Notes under the pieces: model-generated
The model's database searches: none
What the model saw: only the letters and a program-made list of their open reading frames with translations
Told to the model about the DNA's origin: nothing
Made by a program: the position numbers and the translations under genes
NCBI RefSeq assembly: GCF_040215105.1
Contig: NZ_CP157875.1
Span: 2,471,501-2,535,500, forward strand
Origin: Aeromonas veronii
Lineage (GTDB): Bacteria > Pseudomonadota > Gammaproteobacteria > Enterobacterales > Aeromonadaceae
DNA length: 64,000 bases
Reading direction: 5' to 3'
Part shown: in pieces, positions 1 to 8,555 of the stretch
Layout: the number at the start of each line of letters is the position of its first letter
How positions within the stretch are numbered: the first letter of the stretch is position 1

Positions 1-1016
1 ATCAGCTCGGGAATGGCCACGGTCGGGTGGGTATCGTTGAGCTGGATGGCGATCTGGGCGGCGAAGTTGCTGAAGTCGCTGCCATGGGCGCGCTTGTAAC
101 GGCGCATGATGTCCTTGATGGAACAGGCGCAGAAGAAATATTGCTGGATCAGACGCAGCTCTTTGCCGGCATCCGTCTCATCGTTCGGGTAGAGCACCTT
201 GGAGATGGTCTCGGCCTGGGCCTTCTCCGCCTGGGAATCGACATAACCACCGGCGTTGAACACGTCCCAGTCGAAGAATTCGGAGGCACGGGACTCCCAC
301 AGCCGCAGGATGTTGACGGTGTGACCGCCAAAGCCGACAACCGGGATATCCCAGGGCACCCCTTTGATCTTGCGACCGGCGTGCCACACCTTTTTCAGGC
401 CGCCGTTGTCGCCAAATACGGTCTCCACGTAGCCATAGAGCGGGATCTCCTGCACCGATTCGGGACGGCAAATCTCCCAGGGGTTGCCGTATTCGCGCCA
501 GGAGTCCGGACGCTCGATCTGGCGGCCATCCTGGAATTCCTGACGGAACAAGCCGTGCTCGTAGTGAATGCCGTAACCCACGGCCGGGTAGTTCAGGGTG
601 GCGAGAGAGTCGATGAAGCAAGCGGCCAGACGGCCAAGGCCGCCGTTGCCAAGGGCCATGTCAGGCTCTTGCTCGCACAGATCGGTCAGTTCCAGACCGA
701 GTTCCCCCAAGGCCTCTTCGCAGGTCTTGTAAAGGGAGAGGTTGTGCAGGTTGTTGGAAGTCAGGCGCCCCATCAGGAATTCAGCAGAGAGATAGTGAAT
801 CGCACGAGTATCTTTCTTGAAGTGAGTCTGCTGAGTACGGGTCAGGCGCTCGTATACCTGCTCGTTGACGGCGGCGGCCGTCGCTTTCCACCACGCTTCC
901 GGCGAGGCTTTCTGTTCGCTTGTCCCCAAGGTAGAACGCAGGTGACGCACGATGCTCGCTTTAAGCTGATCTTTATCCAGTTGGAGATCCTGGTCTGTCT
1001 TCTTCTTGGTAGCCAT
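1..1016 (-). CDS. glgP: Glycogen/alpha-glucan phosphorylase, N-terminal part (cut by window edge)
   Basis: Phosphorolysis of glycogen or maltodextrin to glucose-1-phosphate, cytoplasmic. The minus-strand frame is open from an ATG at 1014-1016 to the left edge, giving about 338 residues of a protein normally of about 800. Family motifs are clear: HYLSAEFLMGR, ALGNGGLGRLAACF, YGIHYEHGLFRQ, VLYPNDET and, at the cut end, QLNDTHPTVAIPEL. The start is supported by an AAGGA ribosome site about 9 bases upstream. The C-terminal half with the pyridoxal-phosphate lysine lies outside the window. Similarity to E. coli GlgP and MalP is mixed, so the glycogen versus maltodextrin role is not settled. Two LacI-type operator-like palindromes lie upstream. 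Confidence 0.93.
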   Translation of the reverse strand, partial: MATKKKTDQDLQLDKDQLKASIVRHLRSTLGTSEQKASPEAWWKATAAAVNEQVYERLTRTQQTHFKKDTRAIHYLSAEFLMGRLTSNNLHNLSLYKTCEEALGELGLELTDLCEQEPDMALGNGGLGRLAACFIDSLATLNYPAVGYGIHYEHGLFRQEFQDGRQIERPDSWREYGNPWEICRPESVQEIPLYGYVETVFGDNGGLKKVWHAGRKIKGVPWDIPVVGFGGHTVNILRLWESRASEFFDWDVFNAGGYVDSQAEKAQAETISKVLYPNDETDAGKELRLIQQYFFCACSIKDIMRRYKRAHGSDFSNFAAQIAIQLNDTHPTVAIPEL

Positions 1017-1282
1017 ACACCATTTTCCTTCGTTACAAATAAAAATGTTATCCCATCTCGGGACCGGCACTGTTGTTATATCTGAATATGTTCCGGCATG
1101 AGCATACTAGCCAAAACCGCTGAATGAAACGTTAACGCGAGTCACACTTTAACGTATGGAAATGACAGTTCAAGCCTGAAAACCCTTTCCAAATCAAGAT
1201 TAGATTAAATGTTAATATTCAAATAAATCATGTGGTTATATAAAAACGAAACGAGCATGTTCATGAATAGGTTTTCAATACT

Positions 1283-1296
1283 TGAAAGCGTTTGAA
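1283..1296. promoter_or_regulatory. LacI/GalR-type operator-like site 1
   Basis: TGAAAGCGTTTGAA matches the general LacI/GalR-family operator form TGWAARCGNTTWCA except near the 3' end. It lies about 270 bp upstream of the phosphorylase start and 48 bp from a second, perfect copy. The regulator is not identified. Confidence 0.45.
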
Positions 1297-1330
1297 AATA
1301 CATGAAAATAACGACATTCCTGAATGGATG

Positions 1331-1344
1331 TGAAAGCGATTTCA
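1331..1344. promoter_or_regulatory. LacI/GalR-type operator-like site 2
   Basis: TGAAAGCGATTTCA is a full match to the TGWAARCGNTTWCA operator form used by many LacI/GalR-family sugar regulators. It sits between the phosphorylase gene (minus) and the terminator of the DUF4250 gene. A role in carbohydrate control of the phosphorylase is inferred from the neighbour only. Confidence 0.5.
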
Positions 1345-1366
1345 ATCTTCACAGGATCATTTCCAC

Positions 1367-1400
1367 AATAAAAGAAAGGTGCCCCAGTTGGAGCACCTTT
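1367..1400 (-). terminator. Intrinsic terminator of the DUF4250 gene
   Basis: Perfect 8-bp inverted repeat AAAGGTGC (1375-1382) / GCACCTTT (1393-1400) with a 10-base loop. On the minus strand it is followed by a T-rich tract. It begins 10 bases after the stop codon of the small minus-strand gene. Confidence 0.8.
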
Positions 1401-1410
1401 TCTCGTCATA

Positions 1411-1608
1411 TTACCCATGAGCCTTGAACTGGTTGCTCATGGGGTCGTAGTGATAGCCGATCTGCTGCAAACGCGCGGCCAGCTGATCTTCCGTCATGTC
1501 GTAGTAGGCCAACAGCTCCTCCAGACCATCGCACTCCAGCCGCAGCTTTTCGTTGATGATCCCGAGCAGAATATTGGCGTCCAGTCGTTGCAAGGTGCTG
1601 ACATCCAT
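1411..1608 (-). CDS. DUF4250 domain-containing small protein
   Basis: A 65-residue protein of unknown function. Features seen: an N-terminal segment with ILLGIINEKLRL, then a YYDMTEDQLAARLQQIGYHYD segment and a C-terminal MSNQFKA. This pattern and length match the DUF4250 family, a small helix-turn-helix-like cytoplasmic protein. The start ATG at 1606-1608 is preceded by a strong AAGGAGG ribosome site. The gene stands alone, divergent from sulA, and has its own terminator. No function can be inferred from the context. Confidence 0.8.
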   Translation of the reverse strand: MDVSTLQRLDANILLGIINEKLRLECDGLEELLAYYDMTEDQLAARLQQIGYHYDPMSNQFKAHG

Positions 1609-1772
1609 CCCGATCCCTCCTTGTCATACATACTGTATAACCATGACCCCCTGCCCCCGCTTTGTCCATAGCGCAAAAAACACCCAACTTAGGTTGAGTG
1701 TAAATTTCATTTAAATTCAATTAGATAACAAAACATCCTGTTAGTGGGCTCACATTTTTGACCGAAAACGAC

Positions 1773-1813
1773 TTGTCACTGGCGCTCGTTACAACTACTG
1801 TATACGCATACAG
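1773..1813 (+). promoter_or_regulatory. SOS promoter with LexA box for sulA
   Basis: CTGTATACGCATACAG at 1798-1813 is a perfect LexA box (CTGT-N8-ACAG). It overlaps a sigma-70-like promoter: TTGTCA at 1773-1778, a 17-bp spacer and TACTGT at 1796-1801. LexA binding here would block RNA polymerase. The box begins 41 bases upstream of the sulA start. Confidence 0.9.
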
Positions 1814-1838
1814 CATGGTTATTCATACAGGAAAACAT

Positions 1839-2306
1839 ATGAGCCAGCCCCTGAGCCACCCTATCCCATCCTCCCCTGCCGGTCTGATGGCCCCCTGGCC
1901 CACTCGCCACCAGGCCAAGGTAGAGCAGGCCGCACAGCCCGAGACGCCGCTGCTGAGCGAGCTGGGACGGCTCAGTCAGGATAATGGCGGCTGGATCCTG
2001 CTCATCGCCCCCCCTGGCCTGCCAGTGGCCGAGCAGTGGCAGGCGCAGGGGATCGATCCCGCCCGGGTGTTGGTGGTGCACGGTGCCAAGATCAAGAACT
2101 GGCAGCGCATGCTGGAGCAGAGCCTCGGCAACGGCCACTGCGCCGCCGTGCTGACCTGGCTACCCGAACAGGTCGCCCTGGATCGCGCCAAGTTGAAGAG
2201 ACTGGGGCAAGGTACCGGCGTGCTGACTCGGTTCTTCGAGTCACAACGCCTCCCCCATCACCCGAACCTTGGTTACGGTGGTCAGGATATCTATCTCAAT
2301 CACTGA
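1839..2306 (+). CDS. sulA: SOS cell division inhibitor SulA
   Basis: SOS-induced inhibitor that blocks FtsZ polymerisation after DNA damage. The product is 155 residues. A conserved SulA/RecA-like core GWILLIAPPGLPVAEQWQ is followed by DPARVLVVHGAK and AAVLTWL, and the length is near that of the family. I chose the ATG at 1839 because it has an AGGA ribosome site at a good distance and lies downstream of the LexA box. The longer in-frame starts upstream would put the box inside the gene. The N-terminal 40 residues are proline-rich and not conserved. Transcription is alone, ending at a hairpin 150 bp downstream. Confidence 0.85.
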   Translation: MSQPLSHPIPSSPAGLMAPWPTRHQAKVEQAAQPETPLLSELGRLSQDNGGWILLIAPPGLPVAEQWQAQGIDPARVLVVHGAKIKNWQRMLEQSLGNGHCAAVLTWLPEQVALDRAKLKRLGQGTGVLTRFFESQRLPHHPNLGYGGQDIYLNH

Positions 2307-2458
2307 GACTGGCTGATGGGGAAACGAAGGCTAAGGAAGGCGTGGTGATGGATAGTGCATCCAACCTAGGCAGTCATGAACGGTAGCCATTGGCGGTTAT
2401 CAGGGCTCTGGGTCTGGAGGCTGGGTCTGGAATGGAAATGACGCTCTTTCACCCATGC

Positions 2459-2484
2459 AAAAGGCGACCCTGAGGTCGCCTTTT
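2459..2484. terminator. Bidirectional terminator between sulA and fumarase
   Basis: An 11-bp perfect stem AAAAGGCGACC / GGTCGCCTTTT with a 4-base loop (CTGA). T runs occur on both strands, so it can end sulA (plus) and the fumarase gene (minus), which converge here. Confidence 0.85.
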
Positions 2485-2557
2485 ATCATTGCCGTGAGCC
2501 CAAAACCAAGCCTTGCATGTTCAGGCATCCCATGGCTGGCATGCCCGTCAACACGAC

Positions 2558-4081
2558 TCAGGAGAGTTTGACGTCCAGCTCGGCAATCTTGGCCGACCAG
2601 TAGGCCGGGCCGGTTTCATGGATATTGTTGCCTTGGGAGTCGACGGCGACCGTCACCGGCATGTCTTCCACCTCGAACTCGTAGATGGCTTCCATGCCGA
2701 GATCGGCGAAGGCCACCACCCGCGCCTTCTTGATGGCTTTGGCCACCAGGTAGGCGGCGCCCCCCACGGCCATCAGATAGACAGCCTGGTGCTCCTTGAT
2801 GCTCTGCACCGTCTTTGGACCGCGCTCGGACTTGCCTATCATGCCGATGAGACCGGTCTCCCCCAGCATCATGTCGGTGAACTTGTCCATCCGGGTGGAG
2901 GTCGTGGGACCCGCCGGGCCGACCACTTCGTCACGGACCGCATCCACCGGACCGACGTAATAGATGAAGCGATTGGTGAAATCGACCCCTTCCGGCAGGC
3001 CTTCACCATTTTTGAGCATGTCGGCGATGCGCTTGTGGGCCGCGTCGCGACCGGTCAGGATCTTGCCGGAGAGCAGCACGGTATCCCCGCTCTTCCAGCT
3101 GGCCAGCTCGGCCTTGGTGATGCCGTCCACGTTGACCCGGCGCACGTTGCCGCCGGACTCGCGGGTGATCTGTGGCCAGTCTTCCAGTTTGGGCGGGGTC
3201 AGCTCCGCCGGGCCCGAGCCATCCAGCTCGAAGTGAACGTGGCGGGTGGCTGCGCAGTTGGGGATCATCACCACCGGCTTGGAGGCGGCGTGAGTCGGCG
3301 CGGATTTCACCTTCACATCCAGCACTGTGGTGAGGCCACCCAGACCCTGGGCACCGATCCCGAGCTTGTTGACCTTGTCATAGAGATCCACCCGCAGCTT
3401 CTCTTCCGTGGTTTGCGGGCCACGGGCGATCAGCTCCTGAATGTCGATGTGCTCCATCAGGGCTTCCTTGGCCAGCACCGCCGCCTTCTCGGCGGTGCCG
3501 CCAATGCCGATGCCGAGCATGCCGGGGGGGCACCAGCCAGCACCCATGGTCGGCACCGTCTTCAGCACCCATTCGACCACGTCGTCGGACGGGTTGAGCA
3601 TCACCATCTTGGACTTGTTCTCGGAGCCACCGCCCTTGGCGGCGATGCTCACTTCCACCTTGTCACCCTGCACCATGTCGATGTGCACCACGGCCGGGGC
3701 GTTGTCCTTGGTGTTCTTGCGACTGCCGGCCGGATCGGCCAGCACGGAGGCACGCAGCGGGTTGTCCGGATTGGTGTAGGCACGGCGGGTGCCCTCGTCC
3801 ACCATCTCCTGCACTGTCATGTCGCTGTCCCACTGCACCTTCATGCCAATCTTGACGAAACAGGTGACGATGCCGGTGTCCTGGCACAGAGGACGGTGGC
3901 CTTCCGCGGACATGCGGGAGTTGATCAGGATCTGGGCCAGGGCATCCTTGGCGGCCGGGTTGATCTCGCGGTCATAGGCAGCCTTGGCGGCCTGGACGAA
4001 ATCGAGGGGGTGGTAGAAGGAGATGTACTGCAGGGCGTCGGCAATAGAATCAATAAAGTCCTGTTTTTTAATGATGCTCAT
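2558..4081 (-). CDS. fumA: Fumarate hydratase, class I (4Fe-4S)
   Basis: Reversible hydration of fumarate to malate in the TCA cycle, cytoplasmic, using an oxygen-labile 4Fe-4S cluster. The product is 507 residues, the size of the shorter class I fumarases. The three cluster cysteines are visible: C66 in RPLCQDTG, C184 in AGWCPPGMLG and C276 in IPNCAATRH. The GSENKSKM segment lies at about 152-159 and the C-terminal beta domain carries VVGPAGPTTSTRMDKFT. The start MSIIKKQDF at 4079-4081 has a GAGGA ribosome site. A longer in-frame ATG at 4156 adds 25 unconserved residues and is less likely. Whether it corresponds to FumA or FumB of E. coli cannot be told here. Confidence 0.95.
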   Translation of the reverse strand: MSIIKKQDFIDSIADALQYISFYHPLDFVQAAKAAYDREINPAAKDALAQILINSRMSAEGHRPLCQDTGIVTCFVKIGMKVQWDSDMTVQEMVDEGTRRAYTNPDNPLRASVLADPAGSRKNTKDNAPAVVHIDMVQGDKVEVSIAAKGGGSENKSKMVMLNPSDDVVEWVLKTVPTMGAGWCPPGMLGIGIGGTAEKAAVLAKEALMEHIDIQELIARGPQTTEEKLRVDLYDKVNKLGIGAQGLGGLTTVLDVKVKSAPTHAASKPVVMIPNCAATRHVHFELDGSGPAELTPPKLEDWPQITRESGGNVRRVNVDGITKAELASWKSGDTVLLSGKILTGRDAAHKRIADMLKNGEGLPEGVDFTNRFIYYVGPVDAVRDEVVGPAGPTTSTRMDKFTDMMLGETGLIGMIGKSERGPKTVQSIKEHQAVYLMAVGGAAYLVAKAIKKARVVAFADLGMEAIYEFEVEDMPVTVAVDSQGNNIHETGPAYWSAKIAELDVKLS

Positions 4082-4282
4082 ATCATCCTCACTGGTCCTT
4101 GTCTCAAGCAATGCGAGCAAGGGCTTCCATTTGAGCCGAGCCTTAGTGCGGTGCATACACAGCGCGACAGGCAGGGCGTGTTTTTATGACGTGTTTTTCT
4201 GTAAATGCCGGCGGTCATGATACGCTTGAGCACCCTTACCGGCTAGGGAGCTGGGTGCAAACTGTTGCCTGTGTAACAAAAA

Positions 4283-5668
4283 ATGAAACCAAGACTGCAT
4301 ATCCACCATTTCGACCCCCAAACATCCCTTCACACCCTGTTTGGCCGCCTGCAGCGACAACCCTGGACCATCTTGCTGGAATCCGCCGGGCCCCTTGGCG
4401 CCGACAATCGCTTCGACATCATCACCGCCGATCCCCTCGCCACCCTGGAAACCCGGGGAGCCTGCACGCTCGTGCGCCAGGCCGAGGGCACGGTGCGAAG
4501 CGATGAGGACCCCCTCGCCCTGCTCGCCAGCACGCAATTGGCCCTGCTGGGGGAGCTGCAGCCCATTCAGAGTGATGTCATCGGCGCCGATCTTCCTTTT
4601 ATCGGTGGCGCCCTCGGGCTCTTTGGTTACGATCTGGGGCGGCGTTTCGAGCGCTTGCCAACCCAGGCGCAGGCCGACATCCAGGTGCCGGACATGGCAG
4701 TCGGGATCTACGACTGGGCACTGCTGCGAGAGGTCGCGACCGATCGCTGGCAACTGGTGCATTGGGGTGACGAGGCGGGGCTTGCCCGCCGATTGCACTG
4801 GCTGACGGCGCAGTACGCCTCCCCCATCCAGCCCTTTACCCTGCGAGGTCCCTGGCAGAGCAACATGAGCCGGGCCGAGTATGGCGAGAAGTTTGCCCGC
4901 ATCCAGGCCTATCTGGCGGCGGGAGACTGCTACCAGATCAATCTCACCCAGCGTTTCAGCGCTCCCTATCAGGGGGATGAGTGGTCCGCCTACCTCGCCC
5001 TCAGCGCCGCCAACAAGGCGCCCTTTTCGGCCTTTATGCGCCTGCCTGAGAGTGCGATCCTGAGCCTCTCGCCCGAGCGCTTCCTTTTGCTCGATGGTCG
5101 CCACATCGAAACCAAACCCATCAAGGGCACCCGCCCTCGTCACCCGGATCCGCTGGTCGATCAGGCCCGCGCCGACGAGCTGGCCCGTGCCGACAAGGAC
5201 AGATCCGAGAATCTGATGATCGTGGATCTCTTGCGCAACGACATCGGCCGGGTGAGCCGGCCGGGTTCGGTCAGCGTGCCCCATCTGTTTGCGGTGGAGT
5301 CTTTCCCCGCCGTCCATCACCTGGTCTCCACCATTCACGGGGAGCTGGATACCTGCTGGCAAGGGGTGGATCTGCTGCGGGCCTGCTTCCCCGGCGGCTC
5401 CATCACCGGCGCGCCCAAGATCCGCGCCATGGCGATCATCGAGGAGCTGGAGCCCCAACGGCGCAACGCCTACTGCGGCAGCATCGGCTACCTGAGCCAG
5501 CATGGCCGCATGGACACCAGCATCAGCATCCGCACTCTGATCGCCGAAGCGGGGCAGATCCACTGCTGGGCGGGCGGCGGCATCATCGCCGACTCCGAGG
5601 TCGACAGCGAATATCAGGAGACCTACGACAAGGTGGCCCGCATTCTGCCGCTGCTGGATACGCACTAA
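4283..5668 (+). CDS. pabB: Aminodeoxychorismate synthase component I
   Basis: With PabA glutaminase, converts chorismate to 4-amino-4-deoxychorismate for folate synthesis. The product is 461 residues. The chorismate-binding domain is recognisable by KPIKGTRPR (about residue 277, the PabB form of the motif), DRSENLMIVDLLRNDIGRV (about 306), GSITGAPK (about 372) and AGGGIIADS near the C-terminus. It is divergent from fumarase and followed by nudL 114 bp downstream, the same order as in E. coli. The ribosome site of the chosen ATG is weak, but the N-terminal sequence has no better start. Confidence 0.93.
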   Translation: MKPRLHIHHFDPQTSLHTLFGRLQRQPWTILLESAGPLGADNRFDIITADPLATLETRGACTLVRQAEGTVRSDEDPLALLASTQLALLGELQPIQSDVIGADLPFIGGALGLFGYDLGRRFERLPTQAQADIQVPDMAVGIYDWALLREVATDRWQLVHWGDEAGLARRLHWLTAQYASPIQPFTLRGPWQSNMSRAEYGEKFARIQAYLAAGDCYQINLTQRFSAPYQGDEWSAYLALSAANKAPFSAFMRLPESAILSLSPERFLLLDGRHIETKPIKGTRPRHPDPLVDQARADELARADKDRSENLMIVDLLRNDIGRVSRPGSVSVPHLFAVESFPAVHHLVSTIHGELDTCWQGVDLLRACFPGGSITGAPKIRAMAIIEELEPQRRNAYCGSIGYLSQHGRMDTSISIRTLIAEAGQIHCWAGGGIIADSEVDSEYQETYDKVARILPLLDTH

Positions 5669-5711
5669 ACCAGCCATTGGACAAATCAACGTCAAGGAGA
5701 GAAAGCACGAG

Positions 5712-5792
5712 ATGAGCGACACCCATCGGAAGCGGGCAGTGTGCCCCGTCACTCTTCGCCCCTCACTGCGGGGTCACGGGTTATGGCTTTGA
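5712..5792 (+). CDS. Possible 26-residue leader ORF coupled to nudL
   Basis: A short ORF begins at ATG 5712, preceded by AAGGAG (5695-5700), the only good ribosome site between pabB and nudL. It encodes 26 residues (MSDTHRKRAV, ending HGLWL) and its TGA at 5790-5792 lies just past the nudL ATG at 5783. This is consistent with translational coupling, but the peptide matches nothing I know. It could equally be chance, or the ribosome site could serve a different nudL start. Confidence 0.25.
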   Translation: MSDTHRKRAVCPVTLRPSLRGHGLWL

Positions 5793-6355
5793 ATCGCACC
5801 GAGTTGCTGACCCGTTTCCTGCTGCAGCGTCCTGCCCCGGCCCATCGCCTGATGCTGGCAGGACTCAAGCCGGCCGCCGTGCTGCTTCCCCTGGTGGAAC
5901 GTCCCACTGGACTTCACCTGCTGTTGACCCGGCGCAGCACCCAACTGCGCCACCATCCTGGCCAGATAAGCTTCCCCGGCGGCCGCCAGGATCCGGAGGA
6001 TGAAAACCTCATCCAGACGGCCCTGCGGGAGACTCATGAAGAACTTGGGATCCCCGCCTCCCAGATCCGGGTCATCGGCAGCCTCACCCCCCTCAATACC
6101 ATCTCCCTCTACGATGTCTTGCCGGTACTCGCCCAGGTGGATGCCGACTATCGGCTCACCCTGAGCCCGGATGAAGTGGAGCAGGCCTTCGAGGTCCCCC
6201 TGAGCCACTTGCTCAACCCGGCGCACCACATCGCCCTGACCCTTCCCCGGGGTGGCAGGAGCCACACCATTTATTGGATCCCCTGGCAAGATTCTTTCAT
6301 CTGGGGCGCCACGGCCAGCATGATCCGCCAGCTAGCCCAGCACCTGTCGAGATAA
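5783..6355 (+). CDS. nudL: CoA pyrophosphatase, Nudix hydrolase NudL
   Basis: Hydrolyses coenzyme A and derivatives to 3',5'-ADP and phosphopantetheine. The product is 190 residues. The CoA-specific Nudix signature is present (TRRSTQLRHHPGQISFPGG) and runs into a Nudix box ending RETHEELGI, which supplies the metal-binding glutamates. The start MALNRTELLTRF aligns with the E. coli NudL N-terminus. A GTG at 5741 would add 14 unconserved residues. The gene follows pabB as in E. coli, but sdaA, which lies between nudL and sdaC there, is absent. Confidence 0.9.
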   Translation: MALNRTELLTRFLLQRPAPAHRLMLAGLKPAAVLLPLVERPTGLHLLLTRRSTQLRHHPGQISFPGGRQDPEDENLIQTALRETHEELGIPASQIRVIGSLTPLNTISLYDVLPVLAQVDADYRLTLSPDEVEQAFEVPLSHLLNPAHHIALTLPRGGRSHTIYWIPWQDSFIWGATASMIRQLAQHLSR

Positions 6356-6569
6356 CATTCCATTAACTAGCGCCGCTGAGAAATTATCCATTTAACACTC
6401 AACTAACATTGAGGATGATAAAGAAATTTTGATTTTTTATTCTTTTGATCACATTTCCATAAGAAAGTAGGGATTCCGGCTCAACAAAGGTGAATTTGAT
6501 CAACATTTTTGATTAAAAAGAAAGTATTCTTGCGCCGACTCAACAAAACACACATTCGGGGTGAGACAC

Positions 6570-7865
6570 ATGTCTAATACTGTCACCGGCGCGCAAGACG
6601 CCGCGACCACACAAACGCAAGGAACGCAGCCGCTGCAAGCGCGCAGCTGGAACAAACAGGACACCACCTGGGTGATCAGTCTGTTTGGGACCGCCGTCGG
6701 CGCGGGCATCCTGTTCCTGCCGATCAACGCAGGCATGGGTGGCTTCTGGCCACTGGTGGTCATGGCACTGCTGGTCGGTCCCATGACTTACCTGGCTCAC
6801 CGCGGGCTGGCCCGCTTCGTGCTGTCTTCCAAGAATCCCGGCGCCGACATCACCCAGGTGGTAGAAGAGCACTTCGGGATCGGCGCAGGCAAATTGATCA
6901 CCCTGCTCTACTTCTTCGCCATCTACCCCATCGTGCTGATCTACGGCGTGGGCATCACCAACACGGTCGAGAGCTTCATGGTGAACCAGTTGCAGATGAC
7001 TGCACCGCCGCGCTGGATCCTCTCCATCGTGCTCATCATGGGCATGATGTCGGTCATGCTGGCCGGTGAAAAGCTGATGCTCAAGGTCACCGAGTTCCTG
7101 GTATATCCGCTCATCGCCATCCTGGCGGGCATCTCCCTCTACCTCATCCCGGACTGGACCGGTGCGGCCCTCTCCCAAGTGCCGTCCGCCAAGGACTTCG
7201 CCACCACCCTGTGGCTGACCATTCCGGTACTGGTGTTCTCCTTCAACCACAGCCCGGCCATCTCCAGCTTCGCCCTGGCCCAGCGCCGCGACTATGGTGA
7301 CAACGCCGTTGCCAAGTCCGACGCCATCTTGAAGCGCACCGCCATGATCCTGCTGGGTTTCGTGATGTTCTTCGTCTTCTCCTGCGTGATGAGCCTGACA
7401 CCGGCCCAGCTGGCAGAAGCCAAGTCCCAGAACATCGCCGTGCTCTCCTACCTGGCCAACCAGCATGCGAGCCCGATCATCTCCTACTTCGGCCCTCTGG
7501 TTGCCTTCGTGGCCATTGTCTCCTCCTTCTTCGGTCACTACCTGGGTGCCCGTGAAGGCCTGAAGGGCATGATCGTCCAGAACATGCGCAAGTCCGGCAA
7601 GACCCCGAACACCAAGAAGGTCGAGCTGTTCATCATCGCCTTCTTCATCCTGACCCTGTGGGCAGTGGCCGTGATCAACCCCTCCATCCTTGGCATGATC
7701 GAATCCCTGGGTGGCCCCATCATCGCGACCATCCTGTTCCTGATGCCGATGTACGCCATCAAGCGCGTACCGGCCATGGCGAAATACCAGGGCCAGATCA
7801 GCAACGTCTTCGTGGCGGCCATGGGCCTGATTGCCATCTCCGCCATCCTGTACCAGCTGTTCTGA
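6570..7865 (+). CDS. sdaC: Serine transporter SdaC (HAAAP family)
   Basis: Inner-membrane proton:L-serine symporter. The product is 431 residues, close to E. coli SdaC. The hydroxy/aromatic amino acid permease core starts with [21 protein letters not shown] at residues 35-55 and about 11 hydrophobic segments follow. The conserved [12 protein letters not shown] loop is present. I chose the ATG at 6570 because GGGGTGAG stands just upstream; a GTG at 6561 would add three residues. Upstream lies a 214-bp AT-rich spacer with several TTTGATC motifs, so regulation from there is likely, but no site is certain. A strong terminator follows. Confidence 0.93.
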   Translation: MSNTVTGAQDAATTQTQGTQPLQARSWNKQDTTWVISLFGTAVGAGILFLPINAGMGGFWPLVVMALLVGPMTYLAHRGLARFVLSSKNPGADITQVVEEHFGIGAGKLITLLYFFAIYPIVLIYGVGITNTVESFMVNQLQMTAPPRWILSIVLIMGMMSVMLAGEKLMLKVTEFLVYPLIAILAGISLYLIPDWTGAALSQVPSAKDFATTLWLTIPVLVFSFNHSPAISSFALAQRRDYGDNAVAKSDAILKRTAMILLGFVMFFVFSCVMSLTPAQLAEAKSQNIAVLSYLANQHASPIISYFGPLVAFVAIVSSFFGHYLGAREGLKGMIVQNMRKSGKTPNTKKVELFIIAFFILTLWAVAVINPSILGMIESLGGPIIATILFLMPMYAIKRVPAMAKYQGQISNVFVAAMGLIAISAILYQLF

Positions 7866-7889
7866 TAACCGCGGTCTATTGACCCATCC

Positions 7890-7918
7890 ATGCCCGCCAA
7901 CCCTGGCGGGCATTTTTT
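7890..7918 (+). terminator. Terminator of sdaC
   Basis: A 9-bp stem ATGCCCGCC / GGCGGGCAT with a 6-base loop, followed by a T run. It is 25 bases after the sdaC stop codon. Confidence 0.9.
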
Positions 7919-7919
7919 A

Positions 7920-8465
7920 TGGGCGCAGTGTGGAGGGAATGACTGACGCCATCGTGGGGTCGTGAATGGCCCAAGGCCCCACCCCCTTTCTTCGCTCATT
8001 GCCCCACTGAGCGGGCTCGGTTCACTTTGGGCGCTACCTTCGTTCACTGGTTCACGATGCAAGCCCCTCACCAGAGCGTCAGCGCGGCAGCCTGCCGATG
8101 ACAGACCATCACGCCAGACACTCTCGCCTCTCCTCCCTAGGCGTTCACCTCCTCATGCCGACAAGCGGCCTCTTGCAACGCAAGCGCCCTCTGCCCCCTT
8201 CTCCTTCGGTGATCCTTCCCATACCCTGCCTGCGTCCTGCTCATCGGAGATAACAACGCGCCCACGCGCAGCAGCCTGGAGTTGGTGCACAACGGCTGCG
8301 AAGCCTGGCAAGGATTGGGATGATGGTTGAGGGTTTGAGGGTTTGCAGCAATGGCGAAGGTGAAGGGCCATTACCCCGATGCAAGTTCAGGCCGGCATGG
8401 CGCTATGACCCAGCCCCCTTGGGACTGGACGTCCGGCAGGACATTCGGATCTTGATCACAGGCAT
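7920..8465. other. 546-bp spacer without a recognisable gene
   Basis: Between the convergent sdaC and sstT terminators. Several open frames of 60-120 codons cross it on both strands, but none has a good ribosome site or a protein I recognise, and they overlap each other. I see no tRNA-like fold, repeat or promoter pair I would defend. It may be a decayed gene. Confidence 0.5.
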
Positions 8466-8494
8466 AAAAAAACGCCCTCACAGGAGGGCGTTTT
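8466..8494 (-). terminator. Terminator of sstT
   Basis: An 11-bp stem AAAACGCCCTC (8469-8479) / GAGGGCGTTTT (8484-8494) with loop ACAG. On the minus strand it is followed by T7. It could act in both directions. Confidence 0.88.
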
Positions 8495-8511
8495 CGCAGG
8501 CTTGATGCCTT

Positions 8512-8555
8512 GTTATCAGGCTTTCGTTATCAAGCCTTTGGTTATCAGGCTTCAC
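8512..8555 (-). repeat. Short degenerate triplicate spanning the sstT stop codon
   Basis: Three copies of GTTATCAGGCTT-like sequence start at 8512, 8526 and 8541, a period of 14-15 bp. Copies 1 and 3 share the 12-mer exactly; the middle copy reads GTTATCAAGCCT. The last copy contains the sstT stop codon (TCA on the plus strand, 8545-8547). Confidence 0.7.

Noticed and set aside
2513..4189. 558-codon open frame on the plus strand, opposite fumarase
   Set aside because: It is antisense to a clear class I fumarase; its histidine- and glycine-rich product is typical of the complement of high-GC codons.
4184..5752. 522-codon open frame on the minus strand opposite pabB
   Set aside because: Shadow of pabB; no ribosome site, no family features.
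6540..7913. 457-codon minus-strand frame opposite sdaC
   Set aside because: Shadow frame rich in H, D, G and E; sdaC on the other strand has full family features.
7962..8505. Three frames of 61-122 codons between sdaC and sstT
   Set aside because: No ribosome sites or recognisable products. I list the segment as an empty spacer.
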